Part shown: piece after piece, positions 26,801 through 38,783 of the stretch
Position numbering within the stretch: position 1 is the first letter of the stretch
Layout of the letters: the number at the start of each line of letters is the position of its first letter
Assembly: GCA_008921705.1 (NCBI GenBank)
Contig: VFFE01009182.1
Span: 495,383-559,382 of the forward strand
Direction: 5' to 3'
Source of the DNA: Burhinus oedicnemus
Taxonomy: Eukaryota > Chordata > Aves > Charadriiformes > Burhinidae
Length of the DNA: 64,000 bases
Made by a program: the position numbers and the translations under genes
The notes under the pieces: model-generated
Databases searched by the model: none
What the model was told of the DNA's origin: nothing
What the model saw: the letters and a program-made list of their open reading frames with translations, nothing else

Positions 26801-27514
26801 CATTGTATAGCTTCAAAACACTTGGAGATTTATTTTTATTGATGGTCACCGAAAGATTAAAAAGAAAAAAAAAAATTCCGGTAAAGGGATGATTACATTG
26901 ATTTAAGATGGTGGTAGAGTGCTTAAGATCATTTTCCCTATGGCTTAATAAAAATCTGTTTGGAAAATGTTGCTTTGTTTACATCATCTAGAATGCATTA
27001 ACTTGGTCATCCTCACTCCAACTGGTAGCTTGACACAAAATTAGTCCTAAGAGTGAAGGAATAATTGGGTTTTTGAGCTTTGTTTTGTTTTAAACATAAG
27101 TCTTTAAATACAAGAAAGCACTAGGTCAAGACAACCTTTGCTGTTATATCCCAAAACAACCAAATAATTTAGATTAATCTTCCACTGGCTATCCATTTCT
27201 TTTCATCTTACAGTACTGCTAACTTTTTTCACGAAATCACAAGACCCATAACAAAGGTGGCCTTCAAGTATAAACACTGACTCCCAAATGCATAAAAATG
27301 ACACTACCCACAAACTCAAATACAGCATTTTTGTAGCTACTAGTCTTACAGGAATCTAAACTCTGGCTTCACTTCCCATGACAAAGATTCTCTCCAAGTC
27401 TTTTTTTCAACCACAGTAATTCAAAAACCTTCACCTTTTTTGAATTTTTTTTTTTTTACTTTTAATTAAAACCGTTGTACACCCTACATACTCTGATTTA
27501 AATCACTTCAATAC

Positions 27515-27946
27515 ACAGAATCACAGGGGTTGGAAAGGACCTCCGGAGATCATCTAGTCCAACCCCCCTGCCAAAGCAGGGTCACCTAGAGCAGGTTGCA
27601 CAGGGTGGCGTCCAGGCGGGTTTAGAATGTCTCCAGAGTCGGAGACTCCACCACCTCTCTGGGCAGCCTCTTCCAGTGCTCTGCCACCATCCAAGGAAAG
27701 AAGTTCCTTCTCATGTTTAGATGGAACTTCCTATGGTCAAGTTTGTGCCCATTACCTCTTGTCCTATCACTGGGCACCACTTCAAAAAGACTGGTCCCAT
27801 CCTCCTGGCACCCTCCCTTCAAGTATTTATAGGCATTGATGAGATCCCCCCTCAGCCTTCTCTTCTCCAGACTAAAAAGACCCAAGTCCCTCAGCCTTTC
27901 CTCATAAGAAAGGTGTTCCAGCCCCCTAATCATCTTTGTAGCCCTC
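27515..27946 (-). mobile_element. CR1 LINE 3' fragment cut by assembly gap (intron E-F)
   Basis: A CR1 in the same orientation as VPS13B. The complement of its 3' end (cacagaatcacaggggttgg) is at the left, and the coding part reads [39 protein letters not shown] and [17 protein letters not shown]. It belongs to a different, older subfamily from the copies at 12430 and 18212. Its 5' part is cut off by the run of N at 27947, so its true length is unknown. Confidence 0.92.
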
Positions 27947-27966
27947 NNNNNNNNNNNNNNNNNNNN
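27947..27966. other. Assembly gap (20 N)
   Basis: Twenty unknown bases inside intron E-F. The gap interrupts a CR1 element and is followed within 12 nt by a run of 17 C (27978-27994). The round number suggests a placeholder length. The missing part probably includes the rest of the CR1. Confidence 0.99.
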
Positions 27967-27977
27967 CCAATTTCCTT

Positions 27978-27994
27978 CCCCCCCCCCCCCCCCC
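27978..27994. repeat. C homopolymer (17 C) beside the assembly gap
   Basis: A run of 17 cytosines starting 12 nt after the N gap. Such runs are hard to sequence and may explain the gap; the run length itself may be inaccurate. Confidence 0.9.
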
Positions 27995-28169
27995 TTTCCT
28001 CTTGTTCCACCGAGGTGAGTAACGAAGTATTCTTCATTACTTCATTAGGGCAAAGCTACTTTCCATAGGGACAGTGCCTCTCTTTCTTATCCTTCTGATT
28101 CTTACTTGACTGCACACTACATCTTATAAGTCAGAACTCATGTGACACATTTTTTTTAAGAAAGCCTAC

Positions 28170-28376
28170 CTCTGTAGTGGTCCCAATGTCAGCAGATGGG
28201 CTGTATGTGCTAGTATCTGGCGGAGCGGTACCAACACTACTTTTAACTGGAGAGCTAGGAGGAACAGGTCCTGTCATGGTTTCAGTATAGACAGAAGATT
28301 GATACAGAATTCCTTTCCTCTGAATTTTATTCCAAACTTTTCTTGTGATCTCAGCCAGTTCATACAGAAGCTGCAC
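28170..28376 (-). CDS. VPS13B: VPS13B exon E (Ser/Pro-rich linker, symmetric 0-0 exon)
   Basis: A 207-nt exon of exactly 69 codons, with acceptor ttcttttag|GTGCAG and donor ACAGAG|GTAGGC. The first third is helical or strand-like (VQLLYELAEITRKVWNKIQ). The rest is rich in Pro, Ser and Thr, with GPVPPSSPVKSSVG then PPDTSTYSPSADIGTTTE, and is probably an exposed disordered loop. The PPSSPVRSSVGTAPPDTST block is well conserved with human. It is the only exon in the window with phase 0 at both ends, so skipping it alone would keep the frame. An assembly gap lies about 200 nt downstream in the next intron. Confidence 0.95.
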
Positions 28377-30422
28377 CTAAAAGAAAAACACCCAGCCTTT
28401 TATAAGATGAAGCTTTCCTTAATGAGATGAAAGAAAATCATCACAGTCCTCCACTGAGACTTAGAATGTAGCAGAACTGAATTTCTCACCATTTATAATG
28501 TTCTGATAAGCAACTACATTGCAGTTAACATAATTAACATCAGTTCCAGTATAGTGATTTTGATAAAAATAATCTGTGCTTTGTCTAAGCATATGGTACG
28601 TAGCTCATAAAAACATAACCAATAACATGGTCTTGTAAAACTTCTACTAATATGAATTTTAACAATTAAACAAAGGTAATTTCTGGTATATTTCATATGT
28701 GTATACACTGTCTCCAGAAAAAGGCAAACATATAAACTTTGTGAAATATTAACAATGCAAAAATTATTCATTTAAATGGTATTCAAATAATGATCCCACA
28801 CATCATATGACACTGTTCTATGTTTTAGGAAGAATACCCACTATCAAACTCAATAGTTTCCTGGCATACGTCATTCCAATATTCAGAAACACACTGTTTA
28901 ACTTGCACATTGTTTGACTCACTTCTAAGATATTTACACAAGTTTTTGTAAATAAGCATTAATCACGGAATTTGTATGACAACATACTGCAATATACTGT
29001 ATAAAACAAGCTCAGAGAAAACTGCAGATCCACAGCTGGATACCATACCCAACTTGCCATTATAAAAAATGGAAATTCTCATATTTATAAGAACTTTAAG
29101 CCTCAGGACACATCTACTCTATGAAGCTGGCTTCTTATGTGGGCAGAACAGATGCAGAAAAACACTGCTGTCAATCTACATTTGATACAAAACAGGACTT
29201 GATTTTGTGCATGAGAGCGTGTGATGAAGTCTCAAAGTACATGCTACAGTCCCTTCTTAAGAGGTGAAGTGCTGGAATTTTATAAAAACCTTCTTAATGC
29301 ATCTTGGATTTTCTTTTGAAGTTTCAAGGCTTACACTGAGCAGGTCATATACTCTTTAGACAGAATTTTCATTAAAGGAGATGAACTCAGTACTTTTTTT
29401 TGTCTTCATATACAGAACAATCTACAGACAAACAATAACTGGCTGTGGCAAAAAGTTCTTTTAGTTATGCTTGAAAATATTTTGTGTCTGTAGCACTCTC
29501 ATATGCACTGGTAGCCTTTAAAATACTAATTACAAATTTTAAGTTTTTCCAAGTCTCTTCCATACAACTCAGGAAGATCAACTAATAACATCCATCTGAT
29601 TGAGTAATATAACATTAACTGGTGTTGGCACCTGAGCTGGCAAAAGTCTCTCGAAAATTAATAGGCTACAGGCACATATCCAAATCATGCACGCTTGCAA
29701 CCTCCCCTCCCTCAAAATATTTTTTGGTCAAGAAACCTGAGGATAATTTAAGCTATACTTGTCTTAATGAAGCAAGGCTTCCAGAAATTTCATTATGCTA
29801 CTGTTCATAAAGGCACAAAGTAACGCTAAGGGAGGAATGATGCAACTTCTGTGTTTACATACATGCTCATACACAAAGTAAAGAGGTTGGTCACCAGCTA
29901 ATACAGCACTGAAGAGTTTTAATCTTATTGGGGTTGCAACAGTCATAATCATTAAAGGTAATTATTACTTATGTTATCAAGGATATTTTTTTTAAATTGC
30001 TCAGGTTAGAATCTTTGCAGTGACTCTGAAACTGCAAACTGCAAACTCAGACAGCAGTAGCCATCTCTCTGAACATCACCAGCCAACTAGTATGACCCTA
30101 ATCTCTACCCTACTACTCTGAAACCAGAGATGAAACAACAAGGTCACCAAGAAAAAAGGCACATTTTGATTAGAGGGAGACAATTTTCATGGAGATATGT
30201 TAAAAAGTAGAAAATACCAAAAAGCCTCACAAAAAAACCTCATTAAAACAAAAAGAAGGCACATGGCTATATGTAAATAAAAACCTAAAAACTTCAAATA
30301 AGAGCTGAAGTTATGTCTGATTATTTTTAATACACTTAATTTTATTCCATGGTTGTTACTCATTAAAATGGAAGGATTTCTACTTCTCTTGCTGATTGCA
30401 CTTTTTCAATCTTAAGATTTCG

Positions 30423-31024
30423 TGTGCTGGTTTTGGCTGTAATAGAGTTAATTTTCTTCATAGTAGCTAGTATGGGGCTATATTTTGGATTTGTGCTGAG
30501 AATAGTATGGGTACCACAGGGATGTTTTAGTTACTGCTGAGCAGTGCTTGCACAGAGTCCAGGCCTTTTCTGACTCTCACATCAACGCACCAGCGAGCAG
30601 GCTGGGAGTGCACAAGAAGTCGGGAAGGGACACAGCCGGGACAGCTGACCACAACTGAGCAAAGGAATATTCCATATCATGTGACATCACACTCAGTATA
30701 TAAAGCTGGGAGAAGAAGAAGAAAGAAAGGGGGGGCATTCGGAGTGATGGCGTTTGTGTTCCCAAGTAACCATTACGCATGATGGAGCCCTGCTTTCCTG
30801 GAGATGGCTGAACACCTGCCTGCTGATGGGAAGCAGTGAATTAATTCCTTGTTTTGGTTTGCTTGTGTGCATGGCTTTTGCTTTACCAATTAAACTGTCT
30901 TTATCTCAACCCATGAGCTTTCTCGCTTTTCTGATTCTCTCCCTCATCCCACGACAGGGGGAGGGACGGGAATGAGTGCACAACTGTGTGGTGCTTAGTT
31001 GTCAACTGCGAGTAAACCATGACA
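30423..31024 (+). mobile_element. Solo LTR of an endogenous retrovirus (copy L1, intron D-E)
   Basis: A 602-nt long terminal repeat beginning TGTGCTGGTTTTGGC and ending AAACCATGACA. It shows a TATA-like element (tatataaagc near 30697) and an ATTAAA polyadenylation signal near 30890, both expected in an LTR read on this strand. The flanks are tttcg on the left and ttttg on the right, a 5-bp target duplication with one C-to-T change at a CpG. A 5-bp duplication points to an ERVL-like (class III) element. No internal retroviral genes are present, so it is a solo LTR. It is antisense to VPS13B. Confidence 0.85.
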
Positions 31025-32236
31025 TTTTGAAAAATCTATTTCTGATTCTATTAGAAGGGCTAAGTGTAAGGCCTCTCTCCTTTATAAGTATTTCTGAGCA
31101 CAACAGTAAATATATAATAATTATTTTTAGTACACACTATTCAAGAGAAGAAAAATGGTATGACAAAAATAGGAATAACTCTTCCAGTATTTGTTAAGAA
31201 AAGTTTCCCCTCTCACTGCTTCCACACCCTCCCCAGCAAAACCACACATAACTCAGTAAGACCCCACTGACTGCTTGGCAAAATCTGTAAAGTGCAATAT
31301 ATTACAGCATTTTATACTTAAAAAATAACACATTACTACAAAACTGAAAACTACAACAAAAGGCAATATCCTGGCAATTTTGTACACTGGAAGTTATCTA
31401 TCGACTTTAAAGGGATACAACCATCAGAACATGGTTCCATATTACATCATAATAGTTATACAGTAAAATACTTTGCCTTTGCTACCTTTTAACAAATTCA
31501 CTAAGTATCATCTACTTCAAGGCTGCCATCTATAGAAAAAATACAGCCCATCATTCTAAGGAATCAAATTGCATAGTTACTCTACTGTGAATTTATAACT
31601 ATCAAATGCTGTTTATGTAATTGTATTTTCCATCTTCTGTTCTTGAACATCTGGTTAAAGAAGACTGATGTGTTTTTTTTCCCTTTTGCATAAGTAAAGC
31701 AGAAAGGACAAGTAAGGCAGATGTAAGGGAGAAAAGTACAGCTAAACAACCTCCACTAATCCCAAATAATTTGTCTGCATCCTTTTGGTCATTATAATAC
31801 TTCAGTAAATAAATAACATCACAGTGTAGAAGGACATCCTTTAAGACAACAATATTTGGTCTGATATTCCACTGTACTTCATTTTAACATTTCACAATAA
31901 TAGTAATACGATTTTTTTGTACAAATATTTTCTTACAGTTTGCAAAACGAATTATTTGATCGTACTCTGGCAGGAAAGCTTGAAAATGTGTTTTAGTTAC
32001 TCAGTTTTTCTTTTTAATTTGCAACTCCAATTTAGATAAGGCTTTCACTTATAACAATGCCATTCCACTTATAGATTATTAACGTATTACATACATTAGC
32101 CATGAGATCAGCTGGAGATTTTAAAAAAATCAGAGTCGATCAGACAATTTGCTGGAATTTCACTGAGACTGTACCCATCAAATATGGCAAACTATTTTGC
32201 TACATGAACATCTTAAAATATTTGCCAGTGCTCTCA

Positions 32237-33064
32237 ATAGAATCAGAGAACCATAGAATCATTTAGGTTGGAAAAGACCTTTAAGATCCTCTAGTCCAAC
32301 CATTGACCCTACTCTACCAGGTCTGCCACTAAACCATGTCTCCAAGCACCACATCTACACAACTTTTCAACACGTCTAGGGATGGTGACTCGACTACCTC
32401 CCTGGGCAGCCTGTTCCAATGTTTGATAATTCTTTCAGTGAAAAATTTTTTCCTAATGTCTAGCCTAAACCTCCCCTGGCGCAACTTGAACCCGTTTCCT
32501 TTTGTCCTATCGCTAGTTACTTGGGAGAAGAGACCAGCTCCCATCTCACTACAGCCTCCTTTCAGGTACCTGTAGAGAGCAATAAGGTCTCCCCTCAGCC
32601 TTCTCTTCTCCACACTAAACAATCCTAATTCCTTCAGCCGCTCCTCATAAGACATGTTCTCCAGACCCCTCACCAGCTTTGCTGCCCTTCTCTGGACACG
32701 CTCCAGCACCTCAATGTCCCTCCTATACTGTGGCACCCAAAACTGAACGCAGTACTCAAGCTGTGCCCTCAGCAGCGCTGAGTACAGGGGCACGATCACT
32801 TCCCTACTCCTGCTGGCCACACGATTCTTGATACAGGCCAAGATGCCGTTGGCCTTCTTGGCTACCTGGGCGCACTGCTGGCTCATGTGTAGCCGGCTGT
32901 CCACCAGGACCCCCAGATCCTTTTCTGCCAGGCAGCTTTCCAGCCACTCCTCCCCAAGCCTGTAGCGTTGCCTGGGCTTGTTGCGACCCAAGTGCAGGAC
33001 CCGGCACTTGGCCTTGTTAAACCTCATGCAGTTGGCTTCAGCCCATCGATCCAGTCTGTCCAGA
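32237..33064 (-). mobile_element. CR1 LINE 3' fragment, longest and most intact copy (intron D-E)
   Basis: An 830-nt CR1 in the gene's own orientation. Its second reading frame is open for 232 residues, ending at 32329. The recognisable order is [20 protein letters not shown] (late reverse transcriptase), [40 protein letters not shown] and [19 protein letters not shown]. It belongs to the same young subfamily as the copies at 12430 and 18212 but in the opposite orientation. It is truncated at its 5' end near 33064, where the CR1-like sequence stops at a point matching the usual GSSRWMxxNxMRFN region. Confidence 0.94.
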
Positions 33065-34518
33065 ATAGCTGCAATATCAAGACAAATTTTCTACAGTTCT
33101 ATGAAAATTAATACAGAATAAGGCAGGTTTCCATTGGCTGTAAAATTATTGCACATTAATCTATTAAACGTTATGGAAATACCACAAAGTTGCAAAGTAA
33201 AGCCTTCAGAAGTCTTTAAATATAAAATGTAAATTTTTCAGCAAAATCATAATTTTGTCCTTTCCTACTTACACCTGTGGCAACCCTTTATATGTGCAAA
33301 CACACCTGTCATATAGGTTTACAAGTCTGAGTAGACTCTGTTGAGGCTGCTCAACTTTAAATTTTAATTTGCCATGCCCAGTGCACAATCTCACTCTACC
33401 AACCCTCTTCCTGGTGAGTGTGAGCCTATCCAGTACAGAAGACAATGGCATATAGCAAGTGAGTCAGAAATAACTTGGATGGAAGGAAGTGAATGGGGCA
33501 GGAGACCACACATTGAGGATAAAATAAATACATAGTTTAAAACACTTGTTTCATTCACAGAACATGGAATGAGGCAAGGGAAAAACTGCATGCAACTGAG
33601 AAATACATTGTAATGTGTACACATAAGGGATAACATTAAAATTACACCAGCCACCTTAGCTTTAGTACTCCCAGACTTAGGCCTTAGGTCCATAAATCTT
33701 TACAAATATGATATGCTGTCTACCAGATCAAACTTTAAATACTTTGTGTTCTTTCCCTTTCTTTCTATTAAATGAAGCAATAACAGTCCATTTTGTCCAT
33801 GACATCCTTTGAAAAATCCTACATAAAACTTTGAAGCAGACAGCGTATGAATACAGAGCCTTACTCAGACCTCAACAGATTTGCAATTCCCAAGCACTTC
33901 TCTCCAGCACCACTGGAAATGTTGCAACTGTTAAGAAAGTGTTATTCAAGTTGCAGTCAAGATTACTCAAAATTTGGCATAAAAAACCTAGTCTGTTTGG
34001 AACTACAGCAAACTTGATCCAGGTCAGTAAAAGACGGTACACTTTCTGCAAATCTAGCAACATCTTTGCCTTTTAATAAACATAAATGAGGTGGTAACTT
34101 TTGTTTACACACATTCATCTGGGGTTTTTTCCTTTACTAAAGGATACCATCGCCTAAAAACATTTTATGTTTCAAGAAATGTTAGTTCTATGAAAATATA
34201 GTAAAAAATTACACTAAACCACTTCAATATATGAATTCATGGTGACAGCACTATTGCACTTAATGGTACATCTGCAATTCATTTCACTCCATCAGCCAAA
34301 AGATGCATTTATACTGTAGCTATTACAGTTTGAGAAGAGTTTAAATTACAAAACTTGAGAGAGCTTCAAAGCAAATCTTAATCTAAGCACCTTGATCTTT
34401 ATGGCCCAGTTAAAAAAAAATTAAGATAGAAGAGACCCTCTTCAACAAAATGGAGAACAATTGTACTTAAATCGAGTTATTTTTAATTTCCTTTCATAAA
34501 TCAATTAAACGTACCAAC

Positions 34519-34739
34519 CTGGGGGTTGGAGCATTTTATTTCAAGGGACTCAAGGTCGACATGGAGGCAGACAACAAATGAGTGTCTGGATTCTGGCCCC
34601 GAAGCAAGCAGTTTCTGCGAAGTAACAGCTAAAGTAGAAGTACAGCCCATTGGTTCCACTAAATTAAGTGTCATCTGTTGTCCAAGGAGAGTATATATAC
34701 TGAAATTATGCAGACTAATAGTCCACGGAAAAGCATCAC
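34519..34739 (-). CDS. VPS13B: VPS13B exon D
   Basis: A 221-nt exon (2 nt plus 73 codons), phase 1 in and phase 0 out. The acceptor is tcattag|GTGATG and the donor CCCCAG|GTTGGT; the donor is weaker than its neighbours. The translation includes DAFPWTISLHNFSIYTLLG, MGCTSTLAVTSQKLL, and SRHSFVVCLHVDLESLEIKC. It is open throughout with no frame break and joins cleanly to both C and E. The strand-like pattern of VVCLHVDLESLEI is typical of the repeating beta-groove rod. Solo LTRs and CR1 copies fill both flanking introns, but none touches the exon. Confidence 0.95.
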
Positions 34740-35708
34740 CTAATGATTAAAAAGAAGGGAAAACAGTTAAACAATTGCATAATAAAAACAAGGCAATTAT
34801 TTTCTCAAAACTCAGTAAAGGCCTTATCCTAAAACCCCTCAGAAGTCAGCAAGTGCAAGCAACAACCATTAAATTGATCCCAAACTCTCACAAATATAAT
34901 CCAACCATCAATTCCATTCTATACCTTGAAATTTAAACAATAGCAATACATTTTTTACAACTTTTTAAAAACTGGAATTCATTGGGAATTTTCACCCCAA
35001 ACTGTGAACAATACTGTACAACATAGTCTTTAAAGAATATTCTTTTTGCTTTTTATGATTTTCCTCAAACTGAGGAGTATCGTGAAACCGCTCCCCACTT
35101 ACTTCAGCATATGGGTGGCGGAGGCAGTTCCTTGCATTATATACTTATACATGCTTACAAGTTTTAATACTGAAAAGGAGAATTATCTCTCCCAAAAATT
35201 TACAGCTTGCATCTCAACAGAGTGGTGCCACAGGGTAAAGCCCATCCCAATGCACTGCTCAGGTAAGCGAGACCTTGATCACAGTGCAGCTCTTTCAACT
35301 GCCTCCGCCTAAATTACTAGGAACAGAACGGTGATGGATTTTGTAAAAACAAATTACTATAGACATACACTGAGCACTTCACTTCTTATATTTAAGAGGG
35401 AGCCTACTCCAAGAAGTGCCTGGCAGCCTACCATGAATCATTATCAAGCATAATCAGTGAGGGAACTGGCAGGGTCGGATGAAAAACAAAATGGCTGCAA
35501 CTTCAGTACAATCTGTTTTCTTTAGATTGTCAATAGATGGGAAAGAGAAGGGAAAGTTTCCAAAACAGGACCACAGAGAGAATTATTTGGGTAGGTTTTT
35601 AAAAAGCAAACAGAAACTCTTCTGCGTGAGAGAAAACCTTCAACAGCTCTACCGGCTAGAGTTGAAAGGAACTGAGAACACAGACTATGGAAACTGAAGC
35701 AGAATCCC

Positions 35709-36300
35709 TGTGGTTTGACCTTACCAGGCCACCAGGTGCCCGCCCACCAAAGCTGCTCTGTCACTCCCCTCCTCAGCTGGACAGGGGAGAGAAAATATGA
35801 CGAAAGCCTAGTGGGTCGAGAAAAGGACGGGGAGATCACTCAGCAATTACCATCATGGGCAAAACAGACTCGACTTGGGGAAATTAATTTAATTTATTGC
35901 CAATTAACACTAGAGTAGGATAATGAGAAATAAGAACAAATCTAAAGCCACTTTCCCCCCACCCCTCCCTTCTTCCTGGGCTCAACTTCACTCTCAAATT
36001 CTCTACCTCCTCTGCCCTGAGCAGCACAGGGGGACAGGGAATGGGGGTTGTGGTCAGTTCATCACATGTTGTCTCTGCTGCTCCTTCCTCCTCACACTCT
36101 TCCCTGCTCCAGCATGGGGTCCCGCACACAGAGGTGCTACCAACACCACTGATGGACTTGGCCCTGGCCAGCGGCAGGTCCGTCTTTGAGCCTGCTGGAA
36201 GTGGCTCTGTCAGACATAGGGGAAGCTTCTGGGATCTTCTCACAGAAGCCACTCCTGCACTCCTCCCTGCTACCAAACCTTGCCATGTAAACCCAATACA
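35709..36300 (-). mobile_element. Solo LTR of an endogenous retrovirus (copy L2, sense to VPS13B, intron C-D)
   Basis: A 592-nt LTR of a different family from L1 and L3. On the minus strand it begins TGTATTGGGTTTACATGG and ends GGTCAAACCACA. It is flanked by perfect 5-bp direct repeats, atccc at 35704-35708 and 36301-36305. It has an unusually C/T-rich section (35948-36100 on the plus strand) and an AATAAA signal near 35895-35900 on the minus strand. I recognise the sequence as an LTR type frequent in bird genomes. Open frames inside it (up to 130 codons) are not genes. It has the same orientation as VPS13B. Confidence 0.86.
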
Positions 36301-38724
36301 ATCCCATATATGATAAATGGGTCCCAGAGAAAGAATTTAGGCTCCGCAAAAGATATTAAACCAAATCCCAAAGAATGCTCAACAGAAATGAGGAAAATAA
36401 GACAATGAAAGATACATGGGTAATTCTCATTTTACCTGAAACAGATGTGGGGTTTTGCTCTTTAGAAGCACAAAAGTGTAACAATTATTTCAGCTTCTGG
36501 GTTTTTTCCCCCTCTAAAGAAAGTCTTCATCATTCCATTTATTTATTTTTCTGGTGAGGAAGTTAGACCTTTTTGTCCCCACTTGAATGACAGGGAGTCT
36601 GTGCCCAGCATGTGAATTTTCAATCCACCAAGAGAAACTGCCTGTCCCAATCCAAGGTAACATAAAAATGTTACTGCTGGATGCAGTCTCAGATCCAAAC
36701 ACAGTAGGCTGGTGAGCATTCACAAATCTCAGCCTGGGCTGAAACAGCCTTCATCTTTGTACAGAGCATATTCATTCGGAGGAAGAGAAGGAGAAAAGTT
36801 CTCCTTCCTATATCAAAATTCCAAAAGATTATTTGGTGTGAGGTTTCATTTTCAAGATTTGGGCCTGGAGTCACGGTTAAGGAGAGTCCAAATTAATCTA
36901 ATACCCCAGAAGCATGGGAGCCAGTCTTGAGAATCAGAACAGAAGACAGCAGACAAATACAAGTGTACACTGGGATGGGCCCTTGGAGTCTCAAAAGGCC
37001 ATAAAAAATTCAAACTTGTGTATTTAAATAATATATGGAGAGTGTGTTTGCTGCCTAACGTGGCCTACGGTCAACACTGTCCTGCTGAGAAATCATGTTA
37101 CTAAGAAATAGCACAAATTAAGCGTTAACTGTGATTATTTAAAAGAAACTTTAGAAAAGTTTTGAAATTAAAATAAAGCTGGATCCAAACATCTGTTTAC
37201 CATATTATTTTAATAAGAGTTCTACTGTTTCTTCTACAGGTGGCACCAGCAATAAATTTATAAGGTCAGGAGTATATATCAGGAGAGTCTCTGTGTCTCA
37301 TCCAAACAATGAACTGAAAACTACTGATAGTTTATTTTGTAGCTATTGCATACTGAAGAATTCAGCTCAGTCAACGTAATTTGAAAATATTTTGGAAAAG
37401 TTTCAGATTAGAAATTTAAAAGTAGTTAGCAACCTGTATTTTTTTCAAGTTCAGTCAGCCAAGAAATACAAAATATTAATTGTAATAGATGGAAAAAATT
37501 CAAATGTAAAGTCAACTCTAATGACATGTTTCTAATTACTATGCATGAACTTTGTTTTTCTCTGCGATCACCACGGTAAATTTACATAGTTTATATTTCA
37601 TGGATTAGAAAGAAAGAATCTCCAAAGAAAATACTGAATGTTAACTGTACTGTGCTGCATACATTATCTACTTTAAAAGGAAAACACCAATCAAATTTTA
37701 TCAATGTACAGAAACCACAGTATGCTGAATAAACACTGTAGTAAACATATGGCAAATTTACAACTATGAATTTCCCCCTAATGTTATCAATTACCTCTTC
37801 TTCAGCTCCATACACACTATGGGACCATTCTAACATTATACTGGAACTGTCCACCTTATAAATTCTTGTTTTGTTGTTGTACCTATGTTTGCTTTATTTG
37901 TTTTTTAAAAAAACCTTTACCTGCATTCATTTGCAGTTTGGCTTTATGAAACTATTTAAATAATTAATTCAAAGTGTCTAAACATCAAAAGCAACATTGT
38001 TTAAAGGATTTATTTAAAAAAATATTTATTAGTAGGAAGGAAGGAAAAGCCAGTGCCACACTCAGCAGATAATTTCTCTACATCTAACTGTCCCATCCAT
38101 GTATACTCCTGTTTTGTCACCTAATTGCTGAGATTCTTTTATGCTGAAATATTGTAGGTAAACCTGACATTGCCTTCCACAGACCTCAAATGTAAGCATA
38201 AACACAAGCTTTTCTAACTTAAACCCGGTTACTATAGAGCTCTAACAGCTGAACATAACAAGTTGTTTATGCAGAACTTCATTGCTATGCAGATACTGAA
38301 GAATGTCACTAGAATGTGAGAACTCATTTTATATGGTCATTAACCATAACAGATAAGTTAAATACAATAATTACCACGTTTAACAGATGGTGACATTGAA
38401 TATAAACTCAGCACACTACTTGAATGTCAGATATGCACCTTAGAATTTACAGAAATTATTTTTGTTATTATATTGAAGTTGAGCATTTTTAAAAATCTAA
38501 TGCAAGATGGTAACTTCTAAGAATGGCCAACATATTGCTGCTCTACTTTAAACATTTGACTGTCTTTTTTTGCAGGTCGAAATATATATGCTTCTATTAT
38601 ATTGTAGTAGTTTATGAACAATACTTTTCATTATAAGTAATTCACATACCAGTATTAGAAGCCCTAATTTTCTATTTCCCTACAAGTCACTTGACAACTT
38701 ACTAAGTTTAAACATATGCTAAAA

Positions 38725-38783
38725 AAATCTGAGAGGTTATATAATTTGTCATATTTCACAAATAAAAACCACCTCTCAGATTT
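38725..38783. repeat. Perfect 13-bp inverted repeat with 33-nt loop
   Basis: AAATCTGAGAGGT (38725-38737) and its exact complement ACCTCTCAGATTT (38771-38783) face each other. Pairing does not extend further into the loop. It is possibly a small element terminus or chance; no known family recognised. Confidence 0.5.

Larger units (their letters stand above)
15686..28169. other. Intron E-F (12.5 kb)
   Basis: The longest intron in the window. It contains CR1 copies at 18212-18480 and 27515-27946, the 20-N gap, a C17 run at 27978-27994 and T homopolymers at 22010-22025 and 23877-23897. Stretches around 19540-20120 (purine-rich) and 20160-21500, 23200-23600 and 25420-25860 are less AT-rich, but I recognise no gene or repeat family in them. 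Confidence 0.75.
28377..34518. other. Intron D-E (6.1 kb)
   Basis: Holds solo LTR L1 (30423-31024) and the longest CR1 (32237-33064). The other sequence is AT-rich and shows no exon or recognisable RNA gene. Confidence 0.75.

Noticed and set aside
35884..36276. Open frames of up to 130 codons around 36 kb as a GC-rich gene
   Set aside because: They lie wholly inside LTR L2, which has clear ends and a target duplication; long frames arise from its C/T-rich composition.
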